From contig CAJTMW010000006.1 in assembly GCA_910577275.1 (NCBI GenBank), positions 1 to 64,000 on the forward strand: a stretch of DNA of 64,000 nucleotides. Reading direction: 5' to 3'. Source of the stretch: an uncultured Lachnospiraceae bacterium (GTDB taxonomy: Bacteria > Bacillota > Clostridia > Lachnospirales > Lachnospiraceae). Made by a program: the position numbers and the translations under genes. Shown one piece after another: positions 32,403 to 40,775 of this stretch (the stretch's first letter is position 1; each line of letters opens with the position of its first letter). The notes below the pieces were generated by a model. That model did not search any database and was not told where the DNA came from. It saw only the letters and a list, made by a program, of their open reading frames with translations.

Positions 32403-33923
32403 CTAATTGTCCTTTATTTCTATGGCTTTTAATCTGTCGGGATTTTCCCCGCTCATGCTGCGGATATCGATGACGGGCCCGCCCGTCCCCTCGATATATT
32501 CGCGGGTAATGATTACCCTGCCGATATTGTCGTCCTTGGGGATTTCATACATGATATCCAGCATAAATTCCTCGATAATCGCGCGTAGCGCTCTTGCGCC
32601 GGTGTCCTTCTCCATGGCCTTTTCCGCAATGGCCTCCAGCGCTCCCTCGTCAAATTCCAGCTTCACCTCATCCAGCTCAAGGAGCTTCTGGTACTGCTTC
32701 AAAATCGCATTCTTTGGCTCCTTCAAAATCTTCACCATCATGGCCTTATCCAACGCCGCAAGGGTGTAAATCACCGGAAGCCTGCCCAGAAATTCCGGTA
32801 TCATACCGAATTTCTTTAAGTCCTCCACCGTCACCTTGCTGATGATATTCTTTTCCTTGTCAAACTTATCCTTAAGCTCCGCATTAAATCCGATGGAGGT
32901 CTGCTTTTTCAGACGCTGCTTGATAATCTCCTCCAAATCCGGGAAGGCTCCGCCGCAGATAAAGAGAATATTTCTTGTATTGATGGTGGTAAGGGGCACC
33001 ATGGCGTTCTTGCTGTTGGCTCCCACCGGCACCTCCACGTCGGCGCCCTCCAGAAGCCGCAGAAGCCCCTGCTGCACGCTTTCCCCGCTGACGTCCCGGC
33101 TGTGGGTGTTTTTCTTCTTGGCAATCTTGTCGATTTCATCGATAAAAACAATGCCCCGCTCCGCCTTTTCCACATCGTTGTCTGCCTCGTTCAAAAGCTT
33201 TGAGATTACGCTCTCGATATCGTCGCCGATATAGCCCGCCTCGGTGAGGGAGGTTGCGTCGGCAATGGCAAGGGGCACGTCCAGTAGACGCGCAAGGGTC
33301 TTAACCAGATAGGTCTTGCCGCAGCCCGTAGGCCCAATCATCAGCATATTGGACTTCTCGATTTCAATGTCATCCATGGTATCGGTGGCAACCCGCTTAT
33401 AATGATTGTACACGGCAACGGAAATCACCTTCTTGGCATGCTCCTGCCCAATCACATACTCGTCGAGCTGGGCTTTGATTTTGTGCGGGGGCGGAACATT
33501 CCTGATATCCAGTACCGGTTCCTCCTCCGGCTTTTGCTTTTTCTTTTTCACCCTCTGCTTGTTGGGAATTCCCCCTTCCCCCTGCAAATCCGCAATATTT
33601 ACAAAACGGATGTTGGGGAAGCCTTTCCCGCTTAAATTTTTATTGATATCGTTCACAAGGTTCGGATTGCTCAGCATCCCCTGATAATCAAACCGGCTCA
33701 CCGTATCCATGGTTTTGTGCATACAGTCGTTGCACACGGTGATGTTATTGGGAAGCTTGAACATTTTTCCGGCTTTGCTCTCGGGACGGCGGCACATAAA
33801 GCAGACGTCCTCGTACTCGCTTTCCTTCTTTTCGCCCTCCCCGGTCTTTTTCTCCTCCGGTTTATCGGACTTTCCGTCCGCATTTTCCAGTTCCTTCTTA
33901 TCCTTTTCATCAAAATCCGACAT
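32403..33923 (-). CDS. clpX: ATP-dependent Clp protease ATP-binding subunit ClpX
   Basis: The protein has an N-terminal zinc-binding domain (CFMCRRP ... VCNDC) preceded by an unusual 30-residue Lys/Glu-rich extension, then an AAA+ unfoldase core with Walker A GPTGCGKT, Walker B IVFIDEID, the pore loop AGYIGDD and the RDVSGESVQQ sensor region. The IGF loop for ClpP docking is present (TSIGFNAEL). At about 506 residues it is longer than the usual 420-430, mainly from the N-terminal extension and a lysine-rich linker (KKKKQKPEEEP). The start at 33923 follows GAGGAAAAGT; 33935 is an alternative. No clpP is adjacent; the gene follows the NlpC/P60 hydrolase behind tandem repeats. Confidence 0.85.
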   Translation of the reverse strand: MSDFDEKDKKELENADGKSDKPEEKKTGEGEKKESEYEDVCFMCRRPESKAGKMFKLPNNITVCNDCMHKTMDTVSRFDYQGMLSNPNLVNDINKNLSGKGFPNIRFVNIADLQGEGGIPNKQRVKKKKQKPEEEPVLDIRNVPPPHKIKAQLDEYVIGQEHAKKVISVAVYNHYKRVATDTMDDIEIEKSNMLMIGPTGCGKTYLVKTLARLLDVPLAIADATSLTEAGYIGDDIESVISKLLNEADNDVEKAERGIVFIDEIDKIAKKKNTHSRDVSGESVQQGLLRLLEGADVEVPVGANSKNAMVPLTTINTRNILFICGGAFPDLEEIIKQRLKKQTSIGFNAELKDKFDKEKNIISKVTVEDLKKFGMIPEFLGRLPVIYTLAALDKAMMVKILKEPKNAILKQYQKLLELDEVKLEFDEGALEAIAEKAMEKDTGARALRAIIEEFMLDIMYEIPKDDNIGRVIITREYIEGTGGPVIDIRSMSGENPDRLKAIEIKDN

Positions 33924-33959
33924 ACTTTTCCTCATTTCCTCTATATGATTTCATTTCCC

Positions 33960-34058
33960 GCTTTCCATTCATTCCGACCGCCTCCGGCTTCCGCTTTCCA
34001 TACTTCCGACAATCTCCGGCTTCCGCTTTCCATACCTCCCGGCAGCCTCCGGCTTTCC
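33960..34058. repeat. Three imperfect tandem repeats of 32-34 bp
   Basis: Units begin GCTTTCCAT and contain CTCCGGCTT; they start at 33960, 33993 and 34025. They fill the gap between the NlpC/P60 stop and clpX, near where the clpX ribosome binding site lies. A minus-strand frame through them codes for a repetitive basic peptide with no evidence of being real. Confidence 0.7.
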
Positions 34059-34066
34059 TCCGCCGT

Positions 34067-35401
34067 CTACACGATTCTCCGCACGGAAAGAATTTCCTTA
34101 TAAGTGGCATGGGTAATCTTAATCCCCGTCCGCTGGGTGCTGGCATGGACAATCTGCCCGCCCCCTATATAAATGCCCACATGCCCCGCATAGCACATGA
34201 TATCTCCCGGCTGCGCCTCCGAATAGGAAACGCCGGTTCCCGAGCTCCGCATAGAATAGGAAGTTCTCGGCAGACTGTAGCCGAAATCCTTATAAACTCT
34301 CCACACAAAGCCGGAGCAGTCCGCTCCCTGCGTCAGGCTTGTCCCGCCGGGCACATAAGGATTTCCGATAAACTGACAGGCATAGTTGGCAATCTGCTGC
34401 CCCTTGCTCCCTGAGCCCGAATAGCTGGACGCCGATGCGTAGCTCTGGGAGGAGCCGCTGCCGGACGAGCTTCCTGACAAGCTCTCCGAAGAACCGCCGC
34501 CCGAGCTCTGCCGCGCTTCTTCCTCCGCCTGCCGCTGCAGCGCCAGCTCCTGAGCTTTCCTGGCTTCCTCCTCCAGTCTTTTTGCCTCGTCAATCTGGGA
34601 CTGCTTTTCCTGCGCCTGGGCTGCCAGCCGCTTGATTTCCTCGTTCTGCTTCCTGATATTGGCCTTGTAAACCGCCGCTTCCTGTCTGGCACGGGTAAGC
34701 TGGGCCTCATAGTCCTCGTAAACCGCCTTCTTTTCCGTCAGAATAATTTCAAGGCTTTCCTTCTCCTCCATCAGCTCATGCTCCTGAGCCTCCAGTTCTG
34801 CCCTCTCCTCCTCCAGCTTCTCCTTCAGGGCTTCCACAGTCATCCGGGCAGCCTCATATTCCTCAAGGAGGTTCCGGTCATATTCATAAAGCTTTTCCAC
34901 ATACTCTACCTTATTCATCATATCGGCAAAACTCTGGCTGGCCAGAAGGATTTCCAGATAAGTGGCGTCGCCCTTTTCATACATAAACTTGATGCGGAGC
35001 TTCATATCCTCATACTGCTCCTGCTCCGTGGCGAGGGCTTCCTCATACTCCCTCGTGGTTTCCTCTATCTGTTCTTCCTTCTCCTCGATTTCTTCTTCGA
35101 TAATTTCCACACTGGCAATGGTCTCCACAAGGGCGGCGTCGATTTCGTCGATTTCTCCTGCGACCTCGTCCACATTCTCCTGAATGGAATCCGCCACGCC
35201 GGCAGCGTTGTCATATTTCTGCTGCTCCTGCCGCTTCCTTGCGTCCGCGTCCTTCTTCTGCCTCTCCAGCTCCTGCTTCTGCCTTTCCAAATCGGAAATA
35301 GACGTAGCCGCTACCGGCTCCGCCGCAAAAATCAGCATCGCAAATGATAAAATTACCGCCAAAAGTCTGACCTTCTGTTTCCTCATCCTGTTTTCTCTCA
35401 C
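34067..35401 (-). CDS. Secreted NlpC/P60 peptidoglycan hydrolase with coiled coil
   Basis: The 444-residue protein begins with a signal peptide (VRLLAVILSFAMLIFAAEPVAA), then a long coiled coil rich in Glu, Gln and Lys (about 35-300), a Ser-rich linker, and a C-terminal NlpC/P60 domain. The catalytic Cys lies in GADCSGFVWRVY and the histidines in YAGHVGIYIGG and IVHAS. The architecture matches CwlO/PcsB-type DL-endopeptidases that open peptidoglycan cross-bridges during growth or division and are often regulated by FtsEX. Start is GTG at 35401 or ATG at 35386. It lies between the foldase and clpX genes, all on the minus strand. Confidence 0.88.
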   Translation of the reverse strand: MRENRMRKQKVRLLAVILSFAMLIFAAEPVAATSISDLERQKQELERQKKDADARKRQEQQKYDNAAGVADSIQENVDEVAGEIDEIDAALVETIASVEIIEEEIEEKEEQIEETTREYEEALATEQEQYEDMKLRIKFMYEKGDATYLEILLASQSFADMMNKVEYVEKLYEYDRNLLEEYEAARMTVEALKEKLEEERAELEAQEHELMEEKESLEIILTEKKAVYEDYEAQLTRARQEAAVYKANIRKQNEEIKRLAAQAQEKQSQIDEAKRLEEEARKAQELALQRQAEEEARQSSGGGSSESLSGSSSGSGSSQSYASASSYSGSGSKGQQIANYACQFIGNPYVPGGTSLTQGADCSGFVWRVYKDFGYSLPRTSYSMRSSGTGVSYSEAQPGDIMCYAGHVGIYIGGGQIVHASTQRTGIKITHATYKEILSVRRIV

Positions 35402-35493
35402 TCTTTCCGCCGCAGTCCCGGGCCCGGACAGTCAGCAGGCGCCCGTGCCGAAAGCCATGTTTCGGGCAGTCAGCCATCGCCCGCGCTAAAAAC

Positions 35494-36552
35494 CTATGGC
35501 TCGGACACCGAGGCGTTTTCTCCCAGAAACTTCGCCGCCTTCTGTACAAGAAGGGATTCCCGCAAAGCCTCCTTATCGATATTGTCGCCGGTCACGTTTT
35601 CCTCAAGCTCCTCGTCCGACACCTTTAAGCCTTCCTCGCCGGCAACCGCCGCAAGCATAATGTAACGTCTTGCTATTATCTTTGCCTGTTCGCGAAGGGT
35701 GTCCTGGTATTCTTCCGCCGCGCCTCCGTAGACGTTTGCCACATAATCGCCCACTTCCATCTGATACATACCTGCATAGGCCGACGCATTGCTGGTAAGA
35801 ATCCCGAAAATCCGGTTTACCATTCCCGACGGCGGCTCCTCGAAGCGGCTGGCCGACTCAAGCGCCTCCACGGCCGCGTTTTCCCTCTCAACTTCAAAAT
35901 CCGCCTGTCTTTGCTCCGTAAGCCTTTCACGGACATATTCCTTATATTCCTCAACGGTGCTGCAGTCCGTAAGCCCTAATCCGGCCACATATTCGTCCGT
36001 CAGCTCCGGCGTCTTCGGTTCACTGATTTCATACAGCGTTACGGTAAATACCACAGGCGTCCCCGATAAATCGGGATTCTGTTTGTACGGGTCGGGAAAC
36101 TTCAAATCAAGGTCCCTCGTCTCCCCGATTTCCATTCCGACCACGCCGTCCTCAAAGCCGTCGATAAACTGACCGGAGCCGATAATCAGCTCGTACCCGT
36201 TGCCCGTGCCTCCCGCAAAGGCAACGCCGTCCTGCTTCCCCTCAAAATCTATAGTCACCTTATCGCCGTTTTCCACGCTGCGCCCCGTGACCGGCACATA
36301 TTCCGCGTTCTCCATCATCATATAGCTGAGCGCCCCTTCCAGATACTCGTCGGACACCTCCGGCGACGCCACCGCTACCTCTATTCCCTTATATTCCCCC
36401 AAAATCACATAATCCTGCGCCTTTAAGTCCGTAACATACTTAAGCTCGTCCGGGTTCTTCCCGCCGCATGCCGTGCAGACGCCTGCCAGCATGGCAATTG
36501 CCAACATGGCAAAGGTAAACGCCGTCAGCTTTTTCCGGTTAAAAATTTTCAT
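35494..36552 (-). CDS. Exported trigger-factor-like peptidyl-prolyl isomerase
   Basis: The 352-residue protein starts with a signal sequence (LTAFTFAMLAIAMLAGVCTACGG) with a possible lipobox cysteine at 26 or 29. An FKBP-type domain follows (VENGDKVTIDFEGKQDGVAFAGGTGNGYELIIGSG... GFEDGVVGMEIGE), and the C-terminal half resembles the trigger factor arm domain (EEYKEYVRERLTEQRQADFE). Loss of the ribosome-binding domain and gain of a secretion signal indicate a foldase on the outer face of the membrane, comparable in role to PrsA. It has a good promoter at 36604-36632 and precedes the NlpC/P60 gene, which may be among its clients. Confidence 0.85.
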   Translation of the reverse strand: MKIFNRKKLTAFTFAMLAIAMLAGVCTACGGKNPDELKYVTDLKAQDYVILGEYKGIEVAVASPEVSDEYLEGALSYMMMENAEYVPVTGRSVENGDKVTIDFEGKQDGVAFAGGTGNGYELIIGSGQFIDGFEDGVVGMEIGETRDLDLKFPDPYKQNPDLSGTPVVFTVTLYEISEPKTPELTDEYVAGLGLTDCSTVEEYKEYVRERLTEQRQADFEVERENAAVEALESASRFEEPPSGMVNRIFGILTSNASAYAGMYQMEVGDYVANVYGGAAEEYQDTLREQAKIIARRYIMLAAVAGEEGLKVSDEELEENVTGDNIDKEALRESLLVQKAAKFLGENASVSEP

Positions 36553-36603
36553 AAGATATTCTGGTCTCCTTTTTCATAATAGTCTGACACCCCTCGAAGT
36601 TTA

Positions 36604-36632
36604 ATTATATACCAAATCAGGCGCAAGTTCAA
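36604..36632 (-). promoter_or_regulatory. Sigma-A promoter of the foldase gene
   Basis: On the minus strand TTGAAC (36632-36627) and TATAAT (36609-36604) are spaced by 17 bases, about 50 bases ahead of the ATG at 36552. Near-consensus. Confidence 0.7.
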
Positions 36633-36722
36633 TGAAACCTCTTGCCTATTTCTCCCAAAAATGATAATATTATTTAGAAATATGCCGTATCCTTGGCATA
36701 CGAAATCGTCAGGAGGTTTACC

Positions 36723-37199
36723 GTGAATACTGCTCTCATCGTTACATTAGTTATTCTGGCTGTTTTAGCCATTGTTATCGCCGTACTATATTTCCTCGGG
36801 AAAAAGGCCCAGAAGCGCCAGGCCCAGCAGCAGGAACAGATTGAAGCCATGAAACAGACCGTTTCCATGCTGGTTATCGACAAAAAGCGGATGAAAATAA
36901 AAGACGCCGGGCTGCCGCCCATGGTTCTGTCCCAGACGCCGAAGCTCCTTCGGGGCTCCAAGCTTCCGATTGTGAAGGCCAAGATTGGCCCCCAGATTAT
37001 GTCTCTTGTGTGCGACGAAAAAATCTTTGATTCCGTTCCCGTAAAGAAAGAAGTAAAAGCCGTTGTCAGCGGCATTTATATCACAGGCGTAAAAGGGCTT
37101 CACGGCAAAGCGCCCCAGGCCCCCGCAAAGAAAAAAGGCTTCTTCAAGAAAGCCCTCGAGAAGGCACAGGAAAAGACCGGTGCGAAACCTCTGAAATAA
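36723..37199 (+). CDS. Small membrane-anchored hypothetical protein
   Basis: GTG at 36723, six bases after AGGAGG, is the best start and gives 158 residues. One N-terminal transmembrane helix (ALIVTLVILAVLAIVIAVLYF) is followed by a Gln/Lys-rich coil, a folded middle domain (LPIVKAKIGPQIMSLVCDE, VKAVVSGIYITGVKG) and a basic Lys-rich tail. Not recognised as a named family; such proteins occur in Lachnospiraceae next to housekeeping genes. It is followed by a terminator. The basic tail suggests interaction with nucleic acid or the membrane surface, which is inference. Confidence 0.7.
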   Translation: MNTALIVTLVILAVLAIVIAVLYFLGKKAQKRQAQQQEQIEAMKQTVSMLVIDKKRMKIKDAGLPPMVLSQTPKLLRGSKLPIVKAKIGPQIMSLVCDEKIFDSVPVKKEVKAVVSGIYITGVKGLHGKAPQAPAKKKGFFKKALEKAQEKTGAKPLK

Positions 37200-37219
37200 C
37201 AGTTGAAATTTTGAAAACA

Positions 37220-37256
37220 ACGGGCAGTCCGCAAAGCGTACTGCCCGTCTTTTATT
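37220..37256 (+). terminator. Terminator after the small membrane protein gene
   Basis: ACGGGCAGT and ACTGCCCGT form a 9-bp stem followed by CTTTTATT. It lies between convergent stops at 37199 and 37259 and may work in both directions. Confidence 0.75.
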
Positions 37257-37258
37257 GA

Positions 37259-37702
37259 CTATGCCAGGCTAATTCCGTCCTTTCTCGGGTGAAGCTCCAT
37301 CTCTATCCGGCAGTCCGCCAGATACTGATAATTCGCCTCCAGGGTGTAATCCACCAGCACGCTTATCTGATTTTCCTTTTCGTTTACCTGCACGGATTCC
37401 GTATCGACCCCGATTAGAATATTCCCGAAGGGCGTCTGGTAGCTGGTGATATTTTTTTTGCTTTCCTCAAAAACCATGCGGACATTGATAAGCCCCCTCT
37501 TAAACACCTCAAGGTAAGAATCCTGAAACTTGATAACATTCCGGGTGGTTTCCGTAAAACCCTCCGTCATCTCATCATATACTATGTAATGGCTGCCGCC
37601 TTTCCGGTAATAGCTGGCAGGCGTTATTGTCTCCACCGCGTCGGAGCCCTCCTCGTATTCTATCTGAAGACCCTTCAGGGACAGAAGTATGTCTTTTGTC
37701 AT
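37259..37702 (-). CDS. DUF1934 (YwiB-like) protein
   Basis: At 147 residues this matches DUF1934 family proteins, small lipocalin-like beta barrels of which B. subtilis YwiB is an example. Visible pattern: VETITPASYYRKGGSHYIVYDE, TRNVIKFQDSYLEVFKRG and TPFGNILIGVDTESV. The function is unknown; a link with nearby translation or cell-wall genes is common but unexplained. It follows murI on the same strand by 44 bases. Confidence 0.8.
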   Translation of the reverse strand: MTKDILLSLKGLQIEYEEGSDAVETITPASYYRKGGSHYIVYDEMTEGFTETTRNVIKFQDSYLEVFKRGLINVRMVFEESKKNITSYQTPFGNILIGVDTESVQVNEKENQISVLVDYTLEANYQYLADCRIEMELHPRKDGISLA

Positions 37703-37746
37703 AATTTTTCTCCAATCCAGTCCCGCGCCGAATCTGCGCGTCTCTC

Positions 37747-38568
37747 CTAATACTCCTCTATATTGATAATTTCCGCGGATAAAATACCGTATTTAATGAT
37801 GGAATTCGCAAACCGCTTGAATTTGTCCGCCGCGTCGCTGACATAAAAGCGGTAGCGGTTGTCCCCCAGCCTCGCCTCCTCGTCGTTTAAAAGAGACTTC
37901 TCCTCCAACAGCCTTCTAAGCTCCCGGGCAGTCTCGTAAGCCGGATTTACCAGTGAAACCCCTTCTCCCATAATCCGCCCCACCGTCGAACGTATCAGGG
38001 GGTAATGGGTACAGCCAAGTATCAGCGTGTCAATCCCGATGTCAAGAAGCTCCGCAAGATACCTTTTGGCAATCTCGTCCGTGACCGGGTCCTCCCAGAG
38101 CCCCTCCTCCACAAGAGGGGTGAACAAAGGGCAGGCTTTTCCCGTGACCGTCACCTGCGGATTGATTTTTTTTATGTACCGGGAATAAATACTGCTGCCA
38201 ATCGTCCCCTCGGTGCCTATCACCCCTACCTTCCCGTTTACCGTAGTCGCCGCCGCCACTCTTGCTCCCGGCTTCACTACCCCAATCATGGGAATGTCCG
38301 TTTCCTTCTCTATTTCATCCAGAGCATAGGCGCTGGCAGTATTACATGCAACCACAATCACCTTGACCTCCCGCGCCTGCAGAAAACGCACAATCTGGCG
38401 GGAATATCTTGTAATGGTTTCCCTGGACTTACCGCCGTAAGGAACCCTTGCAGTATCTCCAAAATAAATAATTTTTTCATTGGGGATTTGGCGCATGATT
38501 TCTCTTGCCACCGTAAGCCCCCCTATGCCGGAGTCAAAAACCCCCACAGGCGAATTTTTGTTTATCAT
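37747..38568 (-). CDS. murI: Glutamate racemase
   Basis: The 273-residue cytoplasmic enzyme makes D-glutamate for peptidoglycan. It shows VGVFDSGIGGLTV at the N-terminus, the first catalytic Cys in VACNTASA, and the second in GCTHYPLI, plus FGDTARVPYGGKS. ATG at 38568 is used; a TTG two codons upstream is possible. It overlaps the end of the preceding small gene by 35 bases, and is followed by the DUF1934 gene. Confidence 0.93.
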   Translation of the reverse strand: MINKNSPVGVFDSGIGGLTVAREIMRQIPNEKIIYFGDTARVPYGGKSRETITRYSRQIVRFLQAREVKVIVVACNTASAYALDEIEKETDIPMIGVVKPGARVAAATTVNGKVGVIGTEGTIGSSIYSRYIKKINPQVTVTGKACPLFTPLVEEGLWEDPVTDEIAKRYLAELLDIGIDTLILGCTHYPLIRSTVGRIMGEGVSLVNPAYETARELRRLLEEKSLLNDEEARLGDNRYRFYVSDAADKFKRFANSIIKYGILSAEIINIEEY

Positions 38569-38770
38569 TTTCAATTCTCTTTTCCGTCAATGCATTTTCT
38601 TTTACCTGATATACATATTCCGCTATCCGGCTTTTTATACAAATCTCCCCCGATTCCCACTCTGACTTCTCCTCATACACATCCTCGGTAAGACAGAGCT
38701 CCGGGTAAACAAATCCCCACCATCCCAGAGTTCCAAATAAAATTACGGCTGTTTCGTATAGCTTTCTCAT
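38534..38770 (-). CDS. Small exported or membrane protein upstream of murI
   Basis: ATG at 38770 has GGAAAG ahead of it. The 78-residue product has one N-terminal hydrophobic segment (LYETAVILFGTLGWWGFVYP) followed by a polar tail with LCLTEDVY. I recall similar short proteins in Lachnospiraceae but no function. Its end overlaps the beginning of murI out of frame. Moderate support only: a good start signal and a sensible topology. Confidence 0.5.
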   Translation of the reverse strand: MRKLYETAVILFGTLGWWGFVYPELCLTEDVYEEKSEWESGEICIKSRIAEYVYQVKENALTEKRIENDKQKFACGGF

Positions 38771-38884
38771 ATCCACTCTTTCCGTCGCGCCGCCCGGCAG
38801 CGCTTCTGCCTGTCATACCTGCGGCAGTATCCGTGCCGCAGATTTTGCTTCTGGTAAGAGTGTTTCCTCTTTCGGTGAGTTTAT

Positions 38885-39577
38885 TCAAATAAATTTTCTG
38901 CCTTCATTCTCCATCCGTATCTGACGCACAATCGCCTTTTCCTGATTGTCGATATGCAGCTTTGCCGCCGCTGACGCCCGCTCCTTGTCGCGGCTTGCGA
39001 TACTCTCGTAGATTTCCCTGTGCTCTGCCACCAGATTGTCATGCCGGCTTTCCTCCTGAATGTAGACGAACCGGTAGCGGTACATCTGCTCTGAAAGATT
39101 GTTTACAAGCTGCTGCAGCCGCCTGTTGCCGGTAGCCTCCACGATGATATCATGGAGCGACACGTCCGCCTTCGCTATCACCGAAGCGTCCGCCTCCTTT
39201 GCCACCTGCTCAAAGTTCCGGCATGCCTCCCGGAGCCGCTCCAAATCCGCCTCCACAATTCTGTCGCAGGCAAGCTCCACGCTTAAAGCGTCCAGGGCGC
39301 GCCTTACCTCAAGCACATCCTTTAAGCTCTTTTCCGTAATCCTCGCCACCTCTGCGCCCCGCCGCGGAATCATAATCACAAGCCCCTCCAGCTCCAGCTT
39401 CCTGATAGCTTCCCTGATGGGCGTTCTGCTGACCCCTAACCGGTTGGCAAGATGAACCTCCATAAGACGCTCCCCGGGCTTTAACTGCCCTGTCAGAATC
39501 GCCTTGCGCAGCGTATTGAAAACCACATCTCTCAAAGGTAAAAATTCGTCCATGTCTACCTGAAACAGTTCGTCCAT
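38885..39577 (-). CDS. GntR-family regulator, FadR/FCD subfamily
   Basis: The 230-residue protein has an N-terminal winged helix (VVFNTLRKAILTGQLKPGERL, LANRLGVSRTPIREAIRKLE) and a C-terminal helical FCD domain with histidine and acidic residues (LHDIIVEATGN, AEHREIYESI) that usually bind a metal and a small carboxylate. It lies 68 bases after ispE on the same strand, an arrangement seen often in Clostridia; the ligand and targets are unknown. No FadR-type operator was identified. Confidence 0.88.
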   Translation of the reverse strand: MDELFQVDMDEFLPLRDVVFNTLRKAILTGQLKPGERLMEVHLANRLGVSRTPIREAIRKLELEGLVIMIPRRGAEVARITEKSLKDVLEVRRALDALSVELACDRIVEADLERLREACRNFEQVAKEADASVIAKADVSLHDIIVEATGNRRLQQLVNNLSEQMYRYRFVYIQEESRHDNLVAEHREIYESIASRDKERASAAAKLHIDNQEKAIVRQIRMENEGRKFI

Positions 39578-39645
39578 CCGCGTCCTCCTCTCCTTCTTTG
39601 CCTGAATCCGTCAAAATACAGTTATCCGCCGGAAATGCAGGTTTT

Positions 39646-40557
39646 TCATAGCCTGCGGAATCCCGTCACGAATACCTGACCGGCAAGCCCGGCTCTTTTT
39701 ATCTCATCCACGGCCGCCTCCGCCGCCTCTTTTCCCTTAAAAATACCGAACACCGTAGGGCCGCTTCCGCTCATCAGCGCATTCTCCGCCCCCTTTTCCA
39801 TCATCGCTTTTTTGATGTCGGCAATCACCGGATATTCCCTCACGGTGACTGTTTCCAGCACGTTTTCCATTCTTTCCGTGATTCCCGAAAGGCTCCCGGC
39901 TTTTATCGCCTCCACCATTCCGTCGATGTCCGGGTGCTTTTTCAGATTTTCCAGATGAAGATTCTCGTATACAAATTTTGTGGACACATGAATATCCGGC
40001 TTCGCCACCGCCAGAACACAATCAGGCGGCGGCGGAAGATAAGTCAGCGCCTCGCCGATACCCTCCGAAAGCGCCGTCCCCCCCGCAATACAATAGGGAA
40101 TATCGGCGCCCAGCTTCACTCCCATAGCCTGCATCTTCTCCAGAGTCATTTTCAGGTCAAAAAGCTCGTTCAGCCCGTGGAACACCGCCGCCGCGTCCGT
40201 ACTCCCGCCCGCCATGCCGGCCGCCACGGGAATATTCTTCTGCAGCGTAATCTCCACCCCGGAATCTATACCGTACTCATTTATAATCATGTCCGCAGCC
40301 TTGTAAATAAGGTTGTCCCGGCTTGCCGGAATCTCCGCCCCGAAAGGAGACGAACCGGCCGCCCCGTTTACCGCTTTTCCTCCCCAGGAATCTATCCGAA
40401 GAAAAATCCCCGGCCGGGTAGTTTTGCCAAAGGTAAGCCTGTCCCAGATATCCACTGTCTGCATTACCATCTTTACTTCATGATAGCCGTCCGGCCGCCT
40501 TCTTATGACATCCAGACCGAGATTGATTTTGGCGTAGGCTTTATGCGTGATGCTCAT
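39646..40557 (-). CDS. ispE: 4-(cytidine 5'-diphospho)-2-C-methyl-D-erythritol kinase
   Basis: The ATG at 40557 (MSITHKAYAKINLGLDV) is the correct start: GGAGGG lies eight bases ahead, at the edge of a hairpin repeat. The 303-residue GHMP kinase has the ATP loop PVAAGMAGGSTDAAAV and the catalytic Asp in KINLGLDV context. It acts in the non-mevalonate isoprenoid pathway. Upstream in the same strand is a long non-coding leader (40558-40775) filled with repeats. The gene pairs with the GntR regulator downstream. Confidence 0.93.
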   Translation of the reverse strand: MSITHKAYAKINLGLDVIRRRPDGYHEVKMVMQTVDIWDRLTFGKTTRPGIFLRIDSWGGKAVNGAAGSSPFGAEIPASRDNLIYKAADMIINEYGIDSGVEITLQKNIPVAAGMAGGSTDAAAVFHGLNELFDLKMTLEKMQAMGVKLGADIPYCIAGGTALSEGIGEALTYLPPPPDCVLAVAKPDIHVSTKFVYENLHLENLKKHPDIDGMVEAIKAGSLSGITERMENVLETVTVREYPVIADIKKAMMEKGAENALMSGSGPTVFGIFKGKEAAEAAVDEIKRAGLAGQVFVTGFRRL

Positions 40558-40720
40558 CTGCGGGTCCCTCCTTCCATTGGTAGGTAATAAGGCATCCTCC
40601 CGCCTTGCGGGTCCCTCCTTATTACATTTGTGGAGCAGATGCATTTAAATGCGAACTTCGTTCGCAACATCTGCGGGTAATAAGGCATCCTCCCGCCTTG
40701 CGGGCCCCTCCTTATTACAT
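40558..40720 (-). repeat. Tandem hairpin repeats in the ispE leader
   Basis: On the minus strand two near-identical units contain AAGGAGGGACCCGCAAGG, then CGGGAGGATGCCTTATTACC (40583-40626 and 40676-40720). They flank a larger hairpin with an outer GCAGATG/CATCTGC and inner GCGAAC/GTTCGC stem (40633-40674). A partial third unit at 40558-40574 supplies the ispE ribosome binding site. The units are palindromic (CCCGC/GCGGG inside GTAATAAGG/CCTTATTAC). Related copies occur before the isomerase gene and pyrK. Confidence 0.8.
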
Positions 40721-40775
40721 TGTATACATTATACATTAAATTGTACTTAATTATATACATGGGGAGCGGGGTTCG

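Noticed and set aside
40558..40720. Possible short CRISPR array
   Set aside because: Only two full units, internally palindromic, spaced by a hairpin and present singly elsewhere; no cas genes and no unique spacers.
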